A stretch of 64,000 bases of DNA, from NCBI GenBank assembly GCA_037952775.1, contig JBANAY010000004.1, positions 8,060,001 through 8,124,000 on the forward strand, written 5' to 3'. The DNA is from Clonostachys chloroleuca (lineage: Eukaryota > Ascomycota > Sordariomycetes > Hypocreales > Bionectriaceae). Positions 35,177 through 46,543 of the stretch are shown here, piece by piece. The notes under the pieces were generated by a model. It had not been told where the DNA came from. It ran no database searches and saw only the letters and a list, made by a program, of their open reading frames with translations. Within the stretch, counting starts at the first letter, position 1. Every line of letters begins with the position of its first letter. The translations under genes were made by a program, and so were the position numbers.

Positions 35177-36208
35177 TTACCTGACATTCTTGGAAGATCT
35201 TTGAACACACTTTCCGAGCAGTAGCTTAGCTGCCGATCTATAGCCTCTTGATGAAGCTACCTGAACCGCGCTCCCAAAGTGCTCACTTCAGGCGTTAACA
35301 TCAGCACCATTCTCGATGAGCAGCTTCGAAATTTCCTCATGGCCTCTAGAAGAAGCCGCCTGAAGTGCGCTATCATATTTCCCGCCTTGTGCATTAACAT
35401 CGGCGCCATGGCTGATCAACAGCTTCACTAGCTCTTTATGACCTTTTATTACAGCCACTTGGAGGGCTTTGCCACACTCTCCGCCTTGGGCGTTTGCATC
35501 AGCGCCGTAGTTGATCAACAGCTTCACCAGCTACTCGTAGCCGTTCCAGGAAGCCACCTGGAGGGCATTGCCATATATTCCCCCTTGGGCATTGATATCG
35601 GTGCCACTATCGATGAGCAGCTTGACTGACTGTTCATGGCCTTCCTGAGAAGCCGCGAGGAGGGCACTGCCGTACGCTCCGCCTTGAGCATTGACATCGG
35701 CGCCGTTGTCGATGAGTAACTTCATCACCAGCTCGTGGCTCTTGCAGGAAACAGCTTGGAAGGCGTGGCCATATGCTCCTCCCTGGCAGTTGACATCGGC
35801 ACCATTGTTGATGAGCAGCCTCGCCAGCGACTCATGGCCCCCAAGTGAAGCCACCTGCAGAGCGTCACCATCGTTCACGTCAGCGCCATTATCCAACAAC
35901 ACCTCAACTATGGGGCCGTGGCCTCCTTCTGCTGCCAAGGCCAATGCTCCTTGTATTCGATTTTGGATGGTGTCGGTATTCGCACTTGCACTCAAGATCG
36001 CCCGTGCTGTGTTCTAGTGTCTAAACCTGGCATCCTAGGTCAAGGCTGAGCCATCGGAATACTCGACGTTGTGGCGATAGAGGCGGGGATTGAACAATCC
36101 AAAAAGGTGGCGATTGGTCCGGGCAAAAGCGTTCATGTCATTTTCTGATACGAGGTGCTCAAACGTAGCACAGAGCAATTCTTCGGGTAGATCAAGCAAA
36201 GATGCCAT
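35177..36208 (-). pseudogene. F-box/ankyrin-repeat pseudogene with four in-frame stops
   Basis: From ATG 36208 (MASLLDLPEELL, an F-box-like start: LPEELL..FEHL) a single frame of 344 codons runs to a TAA at 35177-35179. It is interrupted by TAG at 36035-36037, TAG at 36014-36016, TAG at 35531-35533 and TGA at 35288-35290. Reading across the stops reveals about eight ankyrin repeats with a strong GADVNAQGG(K/A)YG.ALQ.AS consensus. There are no frameshifts. One stop sits where such proteins normally read LTWAARFG, consistent with TGG to TAG. Base substitutions without indels suggest mutation by a cytosine-biased process or simple relaxed decay. The protein would have been a ubiquitin-ligase adaptor or repeat scaffold (family knowledge). 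It is most likely non-functional now. Confidence 0.75.
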
Positions 36209-37423
36209 GCTAGCTAATCGATTGAGAGCGCTCCCAGTTGGTTCAAAGACCTTCTCACTAACATTAGGGCTTCCCACAATATGTCACCGGTACTTTACCA
36301 GGGCTTTTTATATGCTCGTCGAGTCCTCCCCGTCATGGCCTGCATAAAAGGATGCCTTGCATGGGAAGCTGCTGGATCCTTGTTGTTTCCCATTATGTGC
36401 AATACATGTAAACTCTTGCGGATCTGCCCGTCATCTGAGTAATCTTTCTTCTCAATGGCTGTAGCTTCCTTCTAGCATAATTGTAGGCTTAAGGCTAACA
36501 TAGTTTAATCTTGCCTTCCGTATTCAATGTGTGAGACGTCATGTCTGGCATTTTCTATTGCTAGTGTGAGTCAAGCTACTCGAACTCTCACTTTCATAGG
36601 GTCACGAGGTCTTTCAGTCAACTCATTCCAATTTACTGGGTGTTTTCCCCTCAATAGAAATCCATACTTGGGCACGTAAATCTTGGTGGAAAAGTTTGTA
36701 CAATCCTCTTCGATTCACTCGCTGATATCTGACTTTTGTGGCTGTGGCGTAAATGAACCCAACAAAGCCCCAAACTTTCTTGTATTTTGTAAGTTCTTTT
36801 ATTATGGGCAAAAGAAACTCAGTACTTTCCGCTAGAAGGTATATATAGGTGTGTCACTTCCGCTCTGTTAATTTACTGTACGCTTGCCCGAGTGCCCTCG
36901 CCCCGTCGCTACTTATGTAGAACAATGATGATGAGTTGATAAGTGTTCTGCTTGGCAGAATGAAACTTAAACTGAGTTCTTTCTTCCAGATTGGCGGCGA
37001 TGTGTTGACAGCAATGATGAGACTGACGTCTCTATTGGCAGGTCTGTTAATTGGCCGAGTTTTCTCTCGAAAGCTGGGTAGCCTATTTGGTGATCTCTTC
37101 ACATCTTCTCCCTTGGCTCTATTCTTTCCTCTTCTCCTCCCTTGTCTTCTTTCTCGCCTTAAAGTCCATTTTCCCTGCAATCACTACCATGGACGAGTAC
37201 TAAGTAGGTTATCTAGACAGAAATTCAAGAAAAGAAAAGCTTGCCATCACACGATAATTTGACGCAAGTAACGACGAGGCTATGGACAGAGTTATACAGC
37301 AAAAACATGATATCTCTACCTGATATCTCAAGCTTAAAATCAGATTTCAATTGCAATCAGGCAACTGATGACGCGAATCATACTCGCTGATCATTAGGAA
37401 AAAAAAAAAAGGATATAGCGTTA
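36209..37423. other. Intergenic region
   Basis: 1.2 kb without a convincing gene. A hydrophobic plus-strand frame at 36936-37262 and an Arg-rich minus-strand frame overlapping it are mutually exclusive shadows without family features. A short run of A occurs at about 37400-37411. Confidence 0.4.
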
Positions 37424-38334
37424 CTACGACTTTGTTGAATTTTCAACACCTGCCATGATTGCTTGAGCTTTGAAGATCAGGTCTTGGGTGTCATTATCCT
37501 CAAATTTATCCTGGTATTCGACCAAAATCTGTTTCCATAGTTCCCAAAATTCCGGTCTAAACGGGCCGGGTCTATCTTCCCTTCTCAGTAGAGCATCCTG
37601 TCGGAGTTTGTTGGGCGCGTAGATGAGCCACAGGCACAGCAAACGGATCTCATCTTCTCTAAGATCCCCTATCTGAAAGTCGACCGTACCAGCCACAGCA
37701 TCATAGCACCAGCTGACGGTTTCATTCAGTTTATAGAAGCCCAACTCTGAGAGCTGGGCAAGAAATGCATAGAATCTTTCATTGGCTAGCGCAGCACCAA
37801 CATTAACGTGCTCTGTGATTTGTTCAGGAACTATAGCGTCGACGAGGTCTCAGTATAAGCTCGCTGTGAGCACGGGATTCGAATACTACGTACCGTAACC
37901 ATGGACATAATCACGCCAGACAATGATCACATAAGGAATGTCTGTCCAAAGCACCGCATCTGCTTCCCAACACTTGAGCACACCGGCATTCTGTATATCT
38001 GGAACAGTTTCCTTGGAAAGGAGCAGCAGGAACTCAACCAATTTTGATTGTTGATCGTGTGGCGTGTTCATAGCGAAACGGAGAATGGCGCACGCGATGT
38101 AATACGCGTGATTGGATAGTCGACGTTTTAGGTTCTCTGCACTCTCTGCCAACTCCATACCGCGTGCTATAACACTCTCCACTGCCCTGGCAGGAGATGA
38201 ACCATCTTGATTAAAAACGGTTTGAAGTATTTCTTCTTCTACTGCGAAGTCACTCTGTCTTGGTTAGATATGCATTCGGCGTTGCTGGGCGTTGGAGAAC
38301 TCACTCTAGGAACCGGGATGACTGTAGTTACCAT
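37424..38334 (-). CDS. DUF3632-like fungal protein
   Basis: Three exons (38305-38334, 37894-38254, 37424-37848) with introns of 50 and 45 bp encode 271 aa, and the phases agree. The first exon is short (MVTTVIPVPR). The body is all-helical: VESVIARGMELAE, KLVEFLLLLSKE, IPYVIIVWRDY, NVGAALANERFYAFLAQL and LCLWLIYAPNKLRQDALL. The layout resembles fungal DUF3632 proteins (nuclear pore-like small proteins of unknown role), but I assign it from overall pattern only. The start exon is the weakest point. The ATG at 38334 lies in a stretch with in-frame continuity to the donor GTGAGT. Confidence 0.55.
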
Positions 38335-38816
38335 GCTGACAATAATAACAGCGACAATCAAAAAGGCACGGATGATGAACAGTGAGAAGAGTAGCGAGGG
38401 TGTTAAACTATTTATGCATGGTATGATTAGCAACGAACAGGAATAAGCGGCTGGTGCCTGCCAACAACAACTGGCCGATGGTTGGTAAAATACAACGCTG
38501 AAGTAAATTTGTCTCGCAAAGTCTTCCCTGAATTGGGTAAGAAAGGCGGGCTAGTTCATTGAAACGGTGGCACAGTTGACTAGAACGGAAGAATGCTGCG
38601 GGCAAGATCGTGCCTCCCTGTCATTTCTCGCAACAGAAGGGGCGCAAGAGGGCCACGGCGTAAGACTCAGCCGGCTAGTAGCCTGGAGGACAGCGCATAA
38701 CAGGCATATATAAGCCGTCCATGCATATCTTTCGTAGCCGATCTGTCACGACAGGAGACGAGTCGTCTGTCTACATATAAGGCCGAAAAGACTCTCACCA
38801 AGATACCGCCAATTCA
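38335..38816. other. Intergenic region with TATA-like box
   Basis: 482 bp between two divergent starts. Contains the TATA-like element listed separately. No other signal recognised. Confidence 0.4.
38707..38714 (+). promoter_or_regulatory. TATA-like box (TATATAAG)
   Basis: TATATAAG lies 103 bp upstream of the ATG at 38817, a usual distance for a fungal core promoter with a short 5' leader. Based on sequence match and position only. Confidence 0.4.
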
Positions 38817-39258
38817 ATGACCATGGCCACGCAGCAGGGCGAAACTAGGGCGGAGGGCGCCATCACACCTCCAAACGAGCAAACACCAGAGGTACTGTAC
38901 TTCAACGAGTATAATCGCCATTTTAGGCGTTTACTACGGAGTGTTGGGCCGAGCAACAACCCGTATGTGTTTCCAATTAAGAAGGAAGAATTAATCTCAT
39001 GTAAGTTTGGATACAAGGTTTTCGCGAGACTGAAGATTTACTTATAGTTTCTTTGTGTAAGCAGGGGGCGTGGGTGCAGGTTTACATCGTCTGGTGATCC
39101 TTAGGGAGGGCCATGGGAACGGCGAGTACCTTGGCTTTGTCAATCATAAGCCGCATAGCTGTGAAAGACACGGATTTGAGGTACTCCATGATGCCGCCGA
39201 TGAGTATGAAAGAAGGGCGAGAGAAGAGGGGGAGAGCCATACAGCAGGTGAAAGTTGA
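38817..39258 (+). CDS. Hypothetical 125-aa protein (two exons)
   Basis: Exons 38817-39000 and 39065-39258 with a 64-bp GT-AG intron (GTAAGT...AAGCAG) in a Trp codon give 125 aa. The N-terminal part is acidic/polar (ATQQGETRAEGAITPPNEQ) and then has EVLYFNEYNRHFRRLLR. Exon 2 has GLHRLVILREGHGNGEYLGF and a charged C-terminal helix DEYERRAREEGE. The perfect splice signals and matching phase support a real gene. I do not recognise a domain. A TATA-like box lies 103 bp upstream of the start. A second ATG three codons in is an alternative start. Confidence 0.5.
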
Positions 39259-39854
39259 ATATTCAGAACAAATATCATGGATGGATCCGGCTTGTCATCA
39301 AATGTTCCTGCACGTATGAGTCTTTGGCCTATGTTCATCCATCATACCACAAGCCACCAACTCCATTTTTTCAGAGATCTGACGTGAAATAAGCCGGTGG
39401 AGAGAAATGGCGGGATGCATATTATCACGCTAGATGTACTGGTCATTCATTTCTCCGGCTATCCTCCAAGCTCGAAGATCGCTCTATCATTGGTCACGAA
39501 GTCATAATGTGAAGAAACGCAATTCGAACACGTGGCAGAACTCAGCATTTTCGGTTAACTAATAATACTGCGCCCATGAGTGTCCCAATTTGCCTTGCAC
39601 ATAGCCTCGCAGGCGGCCCCCAAGGGTGAACGAGAGGCTTGGTTTGCACAGCCACCACCTCGAGCAAGGCGTCCACGCGTACGTAGAATATAACTCACAT
39701 GTAATCTACGCTGCTACAATAAATTAGTTCTTTTTGAAGATTGCGATTCTACGGCGTTTCATCAACCCGTTTGTCAAATTAACTTTTGATCGTTGTGAAG
39801 AAATTTCTCGGAGTGCAGCACTAAAGCGCCAAGGCAACCGGAACACGCCCAATA
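39259..39854. other. Intergenic region
   Basis: 596 bp upstream of the DUF7730-like gene. Short frames only; no signal recognised. Confidence 0.4.
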
Positions 39855-41084
39855 ATGAGCAAACATTTTCGCGAGACAAGCGGCCTAGAGTCTCATGGTT
39901 CTTATGATGAAATAAAGGATGTCTTCCCCGATGCTGAGCCACAGGAGGACTTTGCTCTGTTCAGGCTGCCCTTGGAAACACGCTGGGCGATCTACGAACT
40001 GATCTTTGGCGAGGTTGAGGTGCCCGACGGAAGATACATGGAGCACATCGGCGAAACAGACTTTGAAGACACATCATTGGAATCGTCTACCCATGTCAAT
40101 AAGATCGGGAAGAAGGTGCCCTATTGGATCCGGCCTGATTGTACAGCACGCGTGATGGTTTGGACGGACTTTCTGCAGACTTGCAAGTGGGTATATAACG
40201 AAGCAAGCTTGTTTCCAGTAAGAATCAACAAACACAAATGCTACCAGATCCATGGGCCTGGTGGAGACCCCGGCCAATATTTAGAAAGATTTACATCCCG
40301 CCAGCTTACCCAAATGCGCCATCTACACATCTATACACAACAGCACACGATAGATGACAGCGAGATCCTATTGAGAAAACAGCTGAAGATGGCATCGATG
40401 GGCTTGGAACATCTAACTATTACCATCCGAAACTACCCGAGGCCTCTCTCAGGGCGAGGTGACCCTTCGACAATCGGCGAGCCGCTCCAAGTCAATCCAT
40501 ATCGTCGGGGCTTGGCTTCTTGGCAGGATATGATGGAGGATATGGAGTCAATGGAGGATGGTGACAACTTGCTGATGCTCAAATCTGGATGGGCAGGTAT
40601 GTTCGCCCAATTTCATAATCTAAAGAGTTTGACAATGGAGTTTGAACATCACGAGGGCTTCGAGGGTGAGCTAGGAAGACTCGCTCAGTGGGCTCAGAAG
40701 TGGCGGTTCCCTCTCCAGGAAGGTCATGTATTGGTATCCGACTTTGCAGAAAGACGGACCTGGCGGGGACTCCGAGTACATGACTCTACGGTTTGTCGGG
40801 ACTGTGGGCTGCTCAGGCCAAGCCAAGCCAGAGCAAGGGTGAATGGCCAAGGTTGCCAATGGCGGAGGCGAGGAAAGGGGCCTCGGATGATCAATTGGGT
40901 GGTTAGATGGGTGAAGAAAGAAGAAAGTCTCTTCAAGGATATGACAGTGAAGCCGCGCAGAGTCAAGGGTGCCAGCACCATGTCAAGAGAATTGATCGGG
41001 CTAGGCTTTCAACCACCGTCGAGCTCCTATCGAAGTCCTCCACCCCCGTTAGCTCCATCTCTACTTGGTTGGGGGATTTTTTAA
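39855..41084 (+). CDS. DUF7730/2EXR-like fungal protein
   Basis: Single-exon 409-aa protein. FRLPLETRWAIYELIFGE (from about residue 36) is the conserved opening of the DUF7730/2EXR group, an F-box-like start found in many ascomycete proteins. It is followed by FLQTCKWVYNEASLFPV, a matching helix, and by LTQMRHLHIY and FHNLKSLTMEFE, strand-helix repeats typical of the same family. A CxxC element (VCRDCG) and a basic stretch occur near residue 315, and the C-terminal tail is Ser/Pro-rich (PPSSSYRSPPPPLAPS). No biochemical role is known. Substrate-adaptor function is sometimes suggested by the F-box resemblance. A run of Met/Glu/Asp occurs around DMMEDMESMEDG. Confidence 0.72.
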   Translation: MSKHFRETSGLESHGSYDEIKDVFPDAEPQEDFALFRLPLETRWAIYELIFGEVEVPDGRYMEHIGETDFEDTSLESSTHVNKIGKKVPYWIRPDCTARVMVWTDFLQTCKWVYNEASLFPVRINKHKCYQIHGPGGDPGQYLERFTSRQLTQMRHLHIYTQQHTIDDSEILLRKQLKMASMGLEHLTITIRNYPRPLSGRGDPSTIGEPLQVNPYRRGLASWQDMMEDMESMEDGDNLLMLKSGWAGMFAQFHNLKSLTMEFEHHEGFEGELGRLAQWAQKWRFPLQEGHVLVSDFAERRTWRGLRVHDSTVCRDCGLLRPSQARARVNGQGCQWRRRGKGPRMINWVVRWVKKEESLFKDMTVKPRRVKGASTMSRELIGLGFQPPSSSYRSPPPPLAPSLLGWGIF

Positions 41085-42141
41085 TGTTCTGAACGTACGT
41101 AGGAAGTGATTTCGATGAAAATCTTATTGTGGACACTGTGAGCTAGATAATGAGAAAAATGAAATAATTGTCAAAGTTCTGAGGTGGAGAATACCAGGCC
41201 AGCATTCTGTTTACCAAAGGCGTAAAAATGTCGGAACGCAACAAAGATTGAGGGTTCTGGGAGCATCTTCATTGTTGCTACTTTGTAAATGGCAAACTTT
41301 GGTAACCCGCGAGCATATGATCTTGTCAAAAGTTTGCTGTTTTATGCAAAAGCAACAACCGGTCCTGATGGCAGCCTCCTTCTTGACCACGGGAGTGTTC
41401 CAAACACTTGACTTCGCAGTCATGGGTCTGAAGACGAAGGCCGCTATGCAAAGCTCCTTGAGGATCATGCTGGCTATTGGTATGGTTCGCGGACTCGATA
41501 TCCTGGGGGATGCAAGACGTTTGGCGATGTAGTCAGCGCCTTTGAGAAGTTCAACGTCCTGGATTTCTCGTTTGATCTCATCAAGGGGAAAGGCTTCAGG
41601 ATTGTGTAAGTTCAAGACTTCTTATCGGAAAAGGTGTTCAATTTTGCTAACAGACTCTAAGTCTCCAATCCCTTTATCGACTGGTCAGATATGGGAGCAT
41701 CATTGAAAGAAGCGTTAAGGACTTTTTGAGGGGCCCATAAATGCATGAAGATGCATCGAATCATGTATCTCGGCTCGTGACAACGGCAGACATGGATAAT
41801 GCCCTGGCCCTGTTCGGAGCTGCTTGATACTAGCGGAGTCTTCAAGTGCCCCATTGAACGAGGAAAGCCGGCAAACATGCGCATCGGCAAGATGGAATGC
41901 CATAGACTATAAAGATTACGACCCCTAAGTATTTTAGCCATTTCCAATTTCACGCCTTATCAAGCCTTGAAGTCGTGTTGATCAACAGATCTAGTTTTTA
42001 AATGTAGAGGCGGTCTACGGATCACACCTTGGAAAAGTTGGAAATGAACAATCATTTAGGGAACTCTGAGTATAAGATTTCCGATTTATTTCATATAGGC
42101 TGAATGGTTCGCTTTTCAATATGACAATATATATCATATTG
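41085..42141. other. Intergenic region with unassigned open frames
   Basis: 1.06 kb. A 134-codon minus-strand frame (41211-41615) and a 98-codon frame (41657-41953) look partly protein-like (e.g. IQDVELLKGADYIAKRLASPR). They do not join through recognisable splice sites and I cannot place them in a family. Possibly remnants of a gene. Confidence 0.3.
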
Positions 42142-43690
42142 TTACAACTTCTTGACGTAGACTTTGAGACCCCCTTCCATTGGCAGTGTTAAATGATTCC
42201 GACTGACCTTCTCACCCTCATAAGCAGGTGAAAAGTTGAACAAGGACACCAGTTCCAAAATCACCTGCACGGCAACCATTTCAGCCATCTTCTTACCCAG
42301 ACAAAGTCGCGGTCCGCCCTGAAAGACTGGAAACTCGGCAGCTTCCCTGTATCTCATCCGTCCGTCAACAAGCCACCTCTCTGGGCGAAACTCGGAGGCA
42401 TCCTCTCCCCAAGTGTGTTTTGAACGATTCATTGCCCAGGTGCACCAAACCACGATTGATTTACTTGGAAGCAAAGTCCCATCGGGCAGTAGCACATCGG
42501 ACTGCGCCTGTTTGATCTCAAAAGGAATGGGAGGATACAGTCGTATTGTTTCATAGAACACGGCAGTAATGTAGGCAACCGCCTCTTGGGAGGGTTCGCC
42601 ACGAGAAGACTGGTATGGCGAATGGTGGGGGAAAGAAGTCCCCATCAGCTCTCTGATTTTGCGCACCACATTGGGATGCTTCATGAGTAAATAGAAGGTC
42701 CAAGACAAAGCCTGAGCGGTGGTATCTCTGCCAGCGGAGAGGAAGTTCAACGCTGATTCTGCGACAAGGTCATCGCTACCGAGAGCCTTTCGGAGGCCTT
42801 TCAAGAAACCCTGAGAAGCTCTCCGTAGATCTGTGCTGCCGAAACACGGGTCAGAGTCTTTGGTCAAAAGAGAATGTGAGACGAGCTGCGCGCCTCGGGT
42901 CTTTATAAGCTTCAAGGCTCTATGAAACTGGTAGCCAGAGAAGACTTCGGTGAAGCACCACAGTGGGTTCTGAAAGCGCTCGGAAACAACGCCAGCAGAG
43001 TAGTCAAACGCTTGGGTGAAGCTGTCTTGGCTTTGCAGCTCAACGCCGTACACCATCTTGCTAATAAGCTGTGTGGTAATTTCCAGGATACTGGCATCCA
43101 GATCAACCATCTCCGCAGTATCCGCTTTGTCAGTGAGGTGTCGAATAGTCTTCCCTAGGATGGCTGGAAGCTCATGACTGGTGACAATGTTCATGTTTGC
43201 GCCAGCAAGTAGCTGTACCCCGACCTTCCTCTGCCTCTTCCACTGGTCGCCATCAGAATTGACGATTCCATTGCCAAATAAATCGTTTAATCTTGTTTTG
43301 AAGAATGCGCCTTTTTGAAATATGGGCTCATTTTTGAAGACAAAATCGAGATTCTCAGGGTCAGCTATAATGACACCTGGGGGCAAAGAGGGCACAGTAA
43401 TGAGAAGTGTTTCACGACCGTGTCGATGGATGCACTTGGTGAACCAGTCAAAGAGTTTCTGGCGAGGCTGGATGAATTTGATACCGCTGCCGAGGAATGG
43501 CAATGTGTCGGGAGCTTTTCTGTTGGAGTGTAAGTCTTTGTCTTTTCTGCGCAGTGGTTTGATTGTTTCACCTTAGTGCGATCCCGTGACGAGTAATTTT
43601 TGGGGCATTGAGCCAGCTGGACAATTGCTCGCTGAGAAATAACAGAATGATAAACACGGCGGATAATGCCAAATGATGCGATAATTCCAT
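42142..43690 (-). CDS. Cytochrome P450
   Basis: Two exons (43572-43690, 42142-43519) separated by a 52-bp intron encode 498 aa. The start at 43690 gives an N-terminal membrane anchor (LALSAVFIILLFL), so it is an ER-bound monooxygenase. Landmarks: KAPDTLPFLGSG at the exon join (proline-rich hinge), the I-helix AGRDTTAQ, the K-helix ETIRLYPP (ExxR), the FRPERW PERF motif and the heme loop FQGGPRLCLGKK with Cys446 as iron ligand. All essential motifs are intact. The AGRDTT plus FQGGPRLCLG combination is like fungal fatty-acid/alkane hydroxylases (CYP52/63/539-type) more than steroid enzymes, but the subfamily is not certain. It needs CPR and NADPH. It could tailor an alkyl chain made by the nearby type III PKS (inference). 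Confidence 0.92.
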
Positions 43691-44698
43691 TTCAACGGTG
43701 GGAAATGTTGATCCAGGTGTGTAACGCAATGCCCAACCCTTGACCGACAACGTAGGGTAGCTGTTTGCGCCGACTTTGCCAAAAGGCAAAAGGATGAGAT
43801 GCGGTGGAAGAGACTATGTTCCAGTGGATGATGCGGCTATTAATGCCACTTCACGGCTCACAATAGATTATAGGGCAAGCACGCCCTGGATGTTGTCGGT
43901 GAATCAGAGCCTGTCTCGGCGGAAGGATGGATGAAGTCATCATTACATGTCCGTCACACCCCAGCCCCTTAAGCATCCGTTAGGCTGGTTTCTGGGGCGC
44001 AGTTACCCACTGCAGTTCAATGGAGTGAATGCTTACGACTACTGCTAACGGAAGGGTAAGACGGGCGCTTGCACGCTTTAAGTGGCCCATTATCGCATCC
44101 TGTGTGGGCGGCCGACGGGAGCACACGAATACGCGTAAAGATGTTCTGGGTCTGGGTCGGTGGACCGGCATTTGCATCATTGTTTTCATCATTGCCCTTT
44201 TCTATCTTCATCTCGGTTGCCATACTAAGTTTGCGAATACGAAAAACCGACAAAACTTCGCTATTGAAATGTCTCCAATTCAATGCATGTCACCTACGTC
44301 CACTGCTCGCCGTGTACCAAATTAACTAATCAACCTAAGGATTTTGCTGTCAAACCCAGGCGCGAAGGCCATGCTTCCAGGGGCCTCAGGGCGCTGTATC
44401 AAAAGACAGAAGGCAAAACCACATAATCATCAATATCACATCTTATCAAGTTATTCTTGCCTAGAAAAACAGATAGAGTTTATTAGTACTTCTGCCTATA
44501 AAAAATAATTTTGGTAGAGTTTAATTCCTCTTTTTGTTTGGTGTATAAAAGCGACCCTTAGTGTATACAGAGGTGATTGACTAGGTAGCCAGACGTGGTG
44601 ACTCGATAGCATAATCCTTGATTAATTCTAATTATTCTACGCTGTCAAACTTGTATTATAACAAAAAGGAAAGAATAAAAAAAACGAGTGACAAATGC
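43691..44698. other. Intergenic region
   Basis: 1.0 kb between the P450 start and the OSBP gene 3' end. Short overlapping frames at 43980-44329 have no family character. AT-rich toward 44500-44690. Confidence 0.4.
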
Positions 44699-45990
44699 CT
44701 ATCCTAAAGGCGTCAAAGCACCTCTGAATGGAGTTTGGAGGCCATCTAGTGCGCCATCTTTCAACCTCCAGACTCCTTTCGTTTCCGACGCCGACAGATG
44801 CCAGTTTAGTCCCTCCGTCAAGCGGTGAAAGACCGAGTGCTCATCACCCGGAATACTCTCAAAAAGAAACGGCTGCCAAGACACCCCATTGGCTTTCTCG
44901 TCTCGTCTCATCTGGCGCTGTCCTTCCTCAACTATGTGTTTTGCTCTAGAAACCCTCGCCCAATCACTCTCGCGTACTCCCTGAATCACATCGTTCCAAG
45001 CTCTCCGCGACTCCCATGGGTCTTGATCCTTGACATCTGCAATCTGCATCGGCTCCGGATCATTCTCCTCGGCTTCGACGTCGTATTCTTCAATGATCTT
45101 GCCCGTCACGCCGTCTTTGACTTCCCAACCTTTGGACCAACTTCCAGAGGCTACGTACAGCGGCTTTTCGCGGCCGTTATCTTTGTGAAAAATGCGTGCT
45201 TCAAAGTAGTTCTTTTTCCCACGTAGGAATCCAGCACCTGAAAATGTGATCTCGGAGATGTAACCGCTGCTGGATACAATCTTGTACGTCCCCCACAGCT
45301 CGGGGTACAAGCACGTGGACAGAAACCCGCGCACCTGGGCTGTGGGTAGCGGAAGAATATGGTCTTCATCGTATTTATCAATGTGAAGAACCGCGTGGCC
45401 CGTCTGACGAACGTTGAGGCTTCCAGAAAACGTCATTTCCACACGAGAGTAGCCCTCAGCACGGATGCCGTGCTCACGGCTGGCGACATGGATCGCCGTG
45501 ATGGGCGGGTGATGGCTGACTTGCTCTGCTGTCACTTCTGCGGATGCGACTCCAGACTTGTCGGTGTATTTCGCGAAGAAGAGCTCCCCGAGAAAGGCAT
45601 TGAGGGGCTTCTTGATGCTGACATTTGGCCCTCCCGCGATGTAGTACTGATTACGGAGACCAATAAGAAACATGCGTAGGACTAGGAGACTGCGCTTTTG
45701 TGGACTTGATTCAAGTGCCGGGGCAGCGAAGACGGCGGGTCGCTCAGCCCAGCAGCGAGGGTTCTCGACCACTGAGGACGGCGCGAGAAATGAGGGAGGT
45801 GCAGTTATGTTTGCAAGGTCTCCTTTGAGTGTTGAGAGGACCTAGAGATGGTCAGAAAAGTCTGCAAGGTAGATCCAGATGGATCAATCCACGAGAAGGT
45901 GACGGCACCTACCTTGACTAGTTCCGTCATTCGCATGGGAGAACCTTTGGCCTCCGAGCGGGTTAAGACTATCTGCTGTGTGGTCATCAT
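44699..45990 (-). CDS. Oxysterol-binding protein (Osh4/Kes1-like)
   Basis: Exons 45913-45990 and 44699-45841, with a 71-bp phase-0 intron, encode 406 aa. The protein is a short OSBP-related lipid-transfer protein without PH or ankyrin domains. It has the lid/N-terminal region, NAFLGELFFAKY (KPxNPxLGE-like) and the signature EQVSHHPP at residues 132-139, where the two His contact PI4P phosphate. SGAGFLRGKKNYFEARIF and the C-terminal WQPFLFESIP follow. Such proteins exchange sterol and PI4P between membranes. Its place in a metabolite neighbourhood is notable because OSBP paralogues can act as resistance or lipid-handling factors, but that is only a suggestion here. Start chosen as the first of two adjacent ATG codons. 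Confidence 0.88.
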
Positions 45991-46543
45991 TGAAATGAAA
46001 ATAATGTATTTGATGTTAGAGTAGGAAAGTAATGGTGAGCTTCTTCTTCTTTCCCATCGTTCGCCCCGGGTTACTTATTGATTGATATGAGCCGCCGCTG
46101 GCGATGAGCCTCAATCCATCCCGCCGTCATCACCACCAGCTAACCACATCTCCCCTGGCCCAAGGAGAGGGTCGGCCGCCGTGCATTAGTTGGGCGTTTG
46201 CAATGCCGTTTACCGAAGCCACTCACCCACAATTAGGGCTGTGCAAGGACCCGTCGGGTGCCTCCGCACCTCCATCTCGTTACATAGCATCGGTCGGCCG
46301 CCACAATGAACGAGGCGCGGTACGAATACGAGCGTCCATTACCTGCTCTGTGTCTGAAGCATCTACTTTAGATACTGCTCGAGGATTTATGATATCGAAT
46401 GGCTAGCAGTAAGCGATACTCAATAGCGAAGCTCTTCTTGTTATCCTACAATAGCGCTATTTTACGCCTTTGCTAGTTATCAAACAGCCCGAAGTAATTC
46501 AACTGAATTTCATTATCTAAAGACAGACAACCAAGACGAGAGG
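45991..46543. other. Divergent promoter region
   Basis: 553 bp between the OSBP start and the membrane methyltransferase-like gene start. A frame at 46104-46406 has no domain character. It presumably contains two promoters. Confidence 0.4.

Noticed and set aside
36936..37262. Hydrophobic plus-strand frame and opposing Arg-rich frame
   Set aside because: Each is the reverse complement shadow of the other, and neither has family character or splice support.
41211..41953. Two minus-strand frames as one gene
   Set aside because: They do not join through recognisable splice sites in phase, and I could not identify the family, so no gene was called.
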